A stretch of 22,885 nucleotides of DNA from Ichthyosporea sp. XGB-2017a (Eukaryota > Opisthokonta > Ichthyosporea). Shown one piece after another: positions 20,302-22,885 of this stretch. The notes beneath the pieces are model-generated. The model had not been told where the DNA came from and made no database searches. It worked only from the letters and a program-made list of their open reading frames with translations. Each line of letters starts with the position of its first letter. Within the stretch, counting starts at the first letter, position 1. Position numbers and translations under genes: made by a program. The DNA is taken from assembly GCA_002811675.1 (NCBI GenBank), contig PDIM01000060.1, forward strand, positions 1 through 22,885, written 5' to 3'.

Positions 20302-21237
20302 ATGAAAGTTTTTGGTTTTTTATTGCTCGTATGCATTTGCCTTCCCCTTCTTGTGGGGGCTGTGGATCCCTCAGGCTCACCACCACCTCCGCCTCCGCCT
20401 TCGGGCTCAGTACCACCTCCGCCTTCAGGCTCAGTGCCTCCTCCACCACCACCCGGAGGGGAAACAAATGGAGGCCCACCTGAAGGGTACGGTTCGCCTG
20501 GATGGAAGCAATTTCTCACTGGGCCGTCACAATGTCCAGATGAATTTCATAGTAAAAACTCTGTTTTGGTTCATATGGCTTCTCAAACTGTGTTTATGTG
20601 TGACGAAGCTAAAGGGACTTGTGCATTCTCAGTGGCATATGACGAAACGGGCGCCTATGTGCACCCAGGTAGTACATGGTACAAATTTCATGGCCAAACT
20701 ACTACTAATCATGCAGTTAAAAGGGTAATTGGAATTCATGAGCATAAGCATAATGACTCATTTACCGAGCACATCATTATTACCGAGCATGATGATGGAC
20801 ATATATATAGCTCAAAACTTCCCGTTGGTGATATGCACTCCTGGGTTAGCAGCTGGAAACATGTTGAGAACACCCACCCAGAACCAGAGATCAAGAGAAA
20901 ATCTTGCATCCGTGGTGACGCCTATAGACCTTTGAAAGATGATATTTTCAAACTCACTATGGAGGAAGATGGTCCTTTGATCGCCGTCACGAAATTTGCA
21001 GTTCATTTTAAAGCATCACCTATTCAAGCAGACTGGGGTATTGCAGCTTTGTGGAAAGACTGTGGATGTGTGTTCAATGGAGTTCAAGTCGATCCTAGGG
21101 ACTACAAGCCTGAAGAAAATCAGAATTCCACTCCACCCCCTAATCCAACGCCTAGCAACCCACCGCCAAGCACAAATCCTTCTAACCCGGCCCCACCTCC
21201 TTCTGGTTCGGTAGCACCACCACCACCACCACCCTAA
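20302..21237 (+). CDS. Secreted proline-rich protein with six-cysteine domain (paralog 1)
   Basis: Intronless, 311 aa. A clear signal peptide (MKVFGFLLLVCICLPLLVGA, cleavage about after residue 20) is followed by a proline-rich spacer of PPPP-SGSV units (23-51), a globular domain (about 66-265), and a second proline-rich tail (about 275-311) ending in a run of prolines. The domain shares with the paralog at 21718-22527: six aligned cysteines (CPDEF, FMC, TCAF, KSC and DCGC, likely three disulfides), PGSTWYKFHG, VKRVIGI, a WVSSWK block, KSC-RGDAY and a terminal LWKDCGC. Two N-glycosylation sequons (NDS, NST) are present. Start: the first ATG that gives a signal peptide. I recognise no described family. 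The architecture suits an extracellular matrix or cell-wall protein, with the prolines as an extended, possibly hydroxylated and glycosylated stalk (inference). It has histidine-rich stretches the paralog lacks (HEHKHND, EHIIITEHDDGH). Confidence 0.88.
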   Translation: MKVFGFLLLVCICLPLLVGAVDPSGSPPPPPPPSGSVPPPPSGSVPPPPPPGGETNGGPPEGYGSPGWKQFLTGPSQCPDEFHSKNSVLVHMASQTVFMCDEAKGTCAFSVAYDETGAYVHPGSTWYKFHGQTTTNHAVKRVIGIHEHKHNDSFTEHIIITEHDDGHIYSSKLPVGDMHSWVSSWKHVENTHPEPEIKRKSCIRGDAYRPLKDDIFKLTMEEDGPLIAVTKFAVHFKASPIQADWGIAALWKDCGCVFNGVQVDPRDYKPEENQNSTPPPNPTPSNPPPSTNPSNPAPPPSGSVAPPPPPP

Positions 21238-21717
21238 AGCTATAACGCATACGGTAATTGGCAATATAAATGTGCATATACGGACTAAGAAGAATTTTGA
21301 ATGGTTTCAGGGCGAAAACGCGTATTGGAAGTTTTTCGTGGTTTCGCTTGAAGAATGAGATGGGTGCTAGAATTTGACTTCGGACGTCATGAACGGATTC
21401 TGGTCCTAATAAAAGAGCATTTTAAGTTCGAGAACTCTTTAATCGAAAATAAAAGTAAAAACTTCGAACTTCGAACTTCATAATCAAAACTTTTGTCAGT
21501 TCATTAGGTCGACGTAGCGACGTAGACACATTGATGCTTTCGCAGCATGCAATTCCGTTTCCGCATCAAACATTTGAACCATATGAACCAAACTTTAGGT
21601 ATTGAATGTTCTATTATATGTTTATTCTTGTACTTATTCTCAATATACTCAAAAATATGACTTACCGACTCAAAAGTGGCTTGCTTGTACTATCGGTACT
21701 ATCCTTAGGCGCCTAAA
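21238..21717. other. Convergent 3' spacer between the two secreted-protein genes
   Basis: This 480-bp spacer carries plus-strand AATAAA at 21408-21413 and 21448-21453 (paralog 1) and a minus-strand AATAAA at 21626-21621 (paralog 2). Between them are AAGTTCGA (21424-21431) and its inverted copies TCGAACTT (21464-21471 and 21471-21478), which could fold near the 3' end. CGACGTAG is tandemly repeated at about 21512. No ORF worth calling is present. Confidence 0.6.
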
Positions 21718-22527
21718 TTACGGGGTCGGTGGCGGTGGTGGTGGCTGGTTGATACCAGCATAAGCACAACCACAATCGTTCCACACAGAAAGAAGTTTCC
21801 AGTGAGTGTCAGCAGCTTGAGACTTATAAAGTACTCCAAGTTTTGTTGCCGTAATTTGGCTACCGGCGTTATAAAACTGGTGTATTTTGGTTTCGGTTGG
21901 ATCATAAGCTTCACCGCCCCAACAGGACTTTGGGCTGACGAATGTAGAATCGTTTTCTGGATCGATATTGATATGAGGATCTGAAGAATTGGTAAAGTCC
22001 ACCTTCTTCCACGAGTTAATCCAGTTGTTGAGGTCAGCTGGGGGAGAAGAGACATAAATGTCACCACTAGGAGACATTTCAGCATAGATATCAAATCCCG
22101 CAGAGCTAGGGTCGTTGTTCACTCCAGTGCGAATCCCAAGAATTCTCTTAACATAGGGGTCATCCTCAACTGGGCCGTGGAACTGGTACCAAGTGTTTCC
22201 AGGTTCCTTATTGGGGTTAGCCGGAAGAAAGGCGCATGATGGATCTCCGCTGGTAGGAAACTCGCAAGCGAAAATATTGCCGTCGAGCCATAAGATTTCA
22301 TTTTGAGAGGTCGATGGCTCAGCTGTACATATATCCTTAGGTTTCTTCCAACTTTGTGGCCCTGTTGGTGGCGGTGGCGGTGGTGGTGGCGGGGCCGAGC
22401 CCGAAGGTGGTGGTGGTGGTGGCGGGACCGAGCCTGAAGGTGGTGGTGGTGGCACGCTGGAACTGGCCACTACCATAGCCACATTGAATGCCAACAGCAC
22501 TCCGACAAGCGCTCCTGTAAATTTCAT
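21718..22527 (-). CDS. Secreted proline-rich protein with six-cysteine domain (paralog 2)
   Basis: Intronless, 269 aa. The signal peptide (about residues 1-21, MKFTGALVGVLLAFNVAMVV...) leads into SSSV and a proline spacer of PPPPP-SGSV units (26-54), then one globular domain (about 58-260) and a short proline-rich end (PPPPPPTP). The six cysteines (ICTAE, FACEF, SCAF, KSC, DCGC) align in order with paralog 1, as do PGNTWYQFHG, VKRILGI, the WINSWKKV block, KSCWGGEAY, ITATKLGVLYKS and VWNDCGC. It is more diverged outside these blocks, lacks the histidine-rich insert, and has a much shorter C-terminal proline tail. Sequons NSS and NDS are present. The two genes are tail-to-tail, as expected from an inverted local duplication. 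Function is unknown; a cell-surface role is inferred from architecture only. Confidence 0.88.
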   Translation of the reverse strand: MKFTGALVGVLLAFNVAMVVASSSVPPPPPSGSVPPPPPPPSGSAPPPPPPPPPTGPQSWKKPKDICTAEPSTSQNEILWLDGNIFACEFPTSGDPSCAFLPANPNKEPGNTWYQFHGPVEDDPYVKRILGIRTGVNNDPSSAGFDIYAEMSPSGDIYVSSPPADLNNWINSWKKVDFTNSSDPHINIDPENDSTFVSPKSCWGGEAYDPTETKIHQFYNAGSQITATKLGVLYKSQAADTHWKLLSVWNDCGCAYAGINQPPPPPPTP

Positions 22528-22885
22528 GGCAGCCTTTCTAAGGATCTTCGTAGAGATATAAAATTATATATTGAGATCTACAATGGGAAGATATACATCT
22601 GAATCTGAATAAATCGCAGACACACACAACTGATTTACATAATACTGACGGTTAAACTAGTACTGAATTAATGTCGATATAGAAATTACATACAATATGT
22701 ATAATTATAATACAATATATGCTAAAAATTCACGGAGGCCCCACACGTCGTTGACGTCGTAATATATATTATATAAATAATAATTATGTACCGCAGTGCA
22801 CCTCGCCGGTTTGCTAGTGTACTTATTTATTTATAATATAATTTGTTTTTTTTTGTTTTTTTTTTTTTAATTTTTAGCTTTAATT
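22528..22885. promoter_or_regulatory. Upstream region of paralog 2, AT-rich with a terminal poly(T) tract
   Basis: On the minus strand a TATATAA (22570-22564) lies about 40 bp before the paralog 2 ATG, possibly a TATA box. ACGTCGT is directly repeated at 22745-22751 and 22754-22760 beside a GC-rich patch (GGAGGCCCC). The right end is a T-rich run interrupted by G, which on the minus strand is an A-rich tail. No gene is visible. Confidence 0.4.

Noticed and set aside
20286..20519. Glycine-rich minus-strand frame
   Set aside because: It is the antisense of the proline-repeat DNA of the secreted protein; the sense frame has a signal peptide and a paralog.
20312..20728. 138-codon overlapping plus-strand frame inside paralog 1
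   Set aside because: It starts at a non-ATG codon and is a shifted reading of the repeat; the matching shifted frame of paralog 2 shows no conservation.
20302..22527. Assignment of the secreted pair to pherophorins or extensins
   Set aside because: The proline spacers are similar in style only; the cysteine pattern and blocks do not match any pherophorin signature I know.
22830..22885. Poly(T) end as proof of a retrotransposon tail
   Set aside because: It is only a low-complexity run at the window edge; no element body or target-site duplication is visible.

Overview
This is nuclear DNA of a unicellular eukaryote, probably a protist or alga; I cannot name the lineage. The evidence is spliceosomal GT-AG introns that are few and short (eight inferred inside coding sequence, 64-137 nt), AATAAA-type poly(A) signals, and core endomembrane genes in a compact, mostly intergenic-poor layout. 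A NudE/NDE1 homologue suggests cytoplasmic dynein, which argues against lineages that have lost dynein, such as land plants and most red algae.

Left part (1-18.4 kb), housekeeping genes. The window opens with the 3' end of a PAS-domain gene (+). Convergent to it is a full NBAS gene (-), split by one intron, encoding 2367 aa. A 466-bp divergent promoter separates NBAS from EBP, the sterol delta8-delta7 isomerase (+). Next come a NudE/NDE1-like coiled-coil gene (+) and COPB2, beta'-COP (+), whose start codon is in its own tiny exon. COPB2 is tail-to-tail with MOGS, ER alpha-glucosidase I (-, four exons), and the pair shares an overlapping poly(A) motif. Behind MOGS lies a short-chain dehydrogenase of the YdfG/TMA29 type (-, two exons). 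An assembly gap of 100 N between the NudE gene and COPB2 is flanked by two near-identical copies of one sequence, which looks like an unmerged contig overlap.

Middle part (18.4-20.3 kb), no recognised gene. It holds an 11-bp CCAAT-containing tandem array in front of the dehydrogenase, a possible orphan first exon, a 290-codon frame that is open only if TGA is read as a sense codon (as in many mitochondria), several hairpins and a very AT-rich tract. I suspect organelle-derived or other foreign DNA, but this is unproven.

Right part (20.3-22.9 kb): two convergent paralogous genes for secreted proteins with a signal peptide, a proline-rich spacer and a shared six-cysteine domain that I do not recognise. 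They are the best candidates for something undescribed.

Functional theme: NBAS (tether for COPI vesicles at the ER), beta'-COP (COPI coat), MOGS (ER N-glycan trimming) and EBP (ER sterol synthesis) all act in the early secretory pathway. Their adjacency may be chance.
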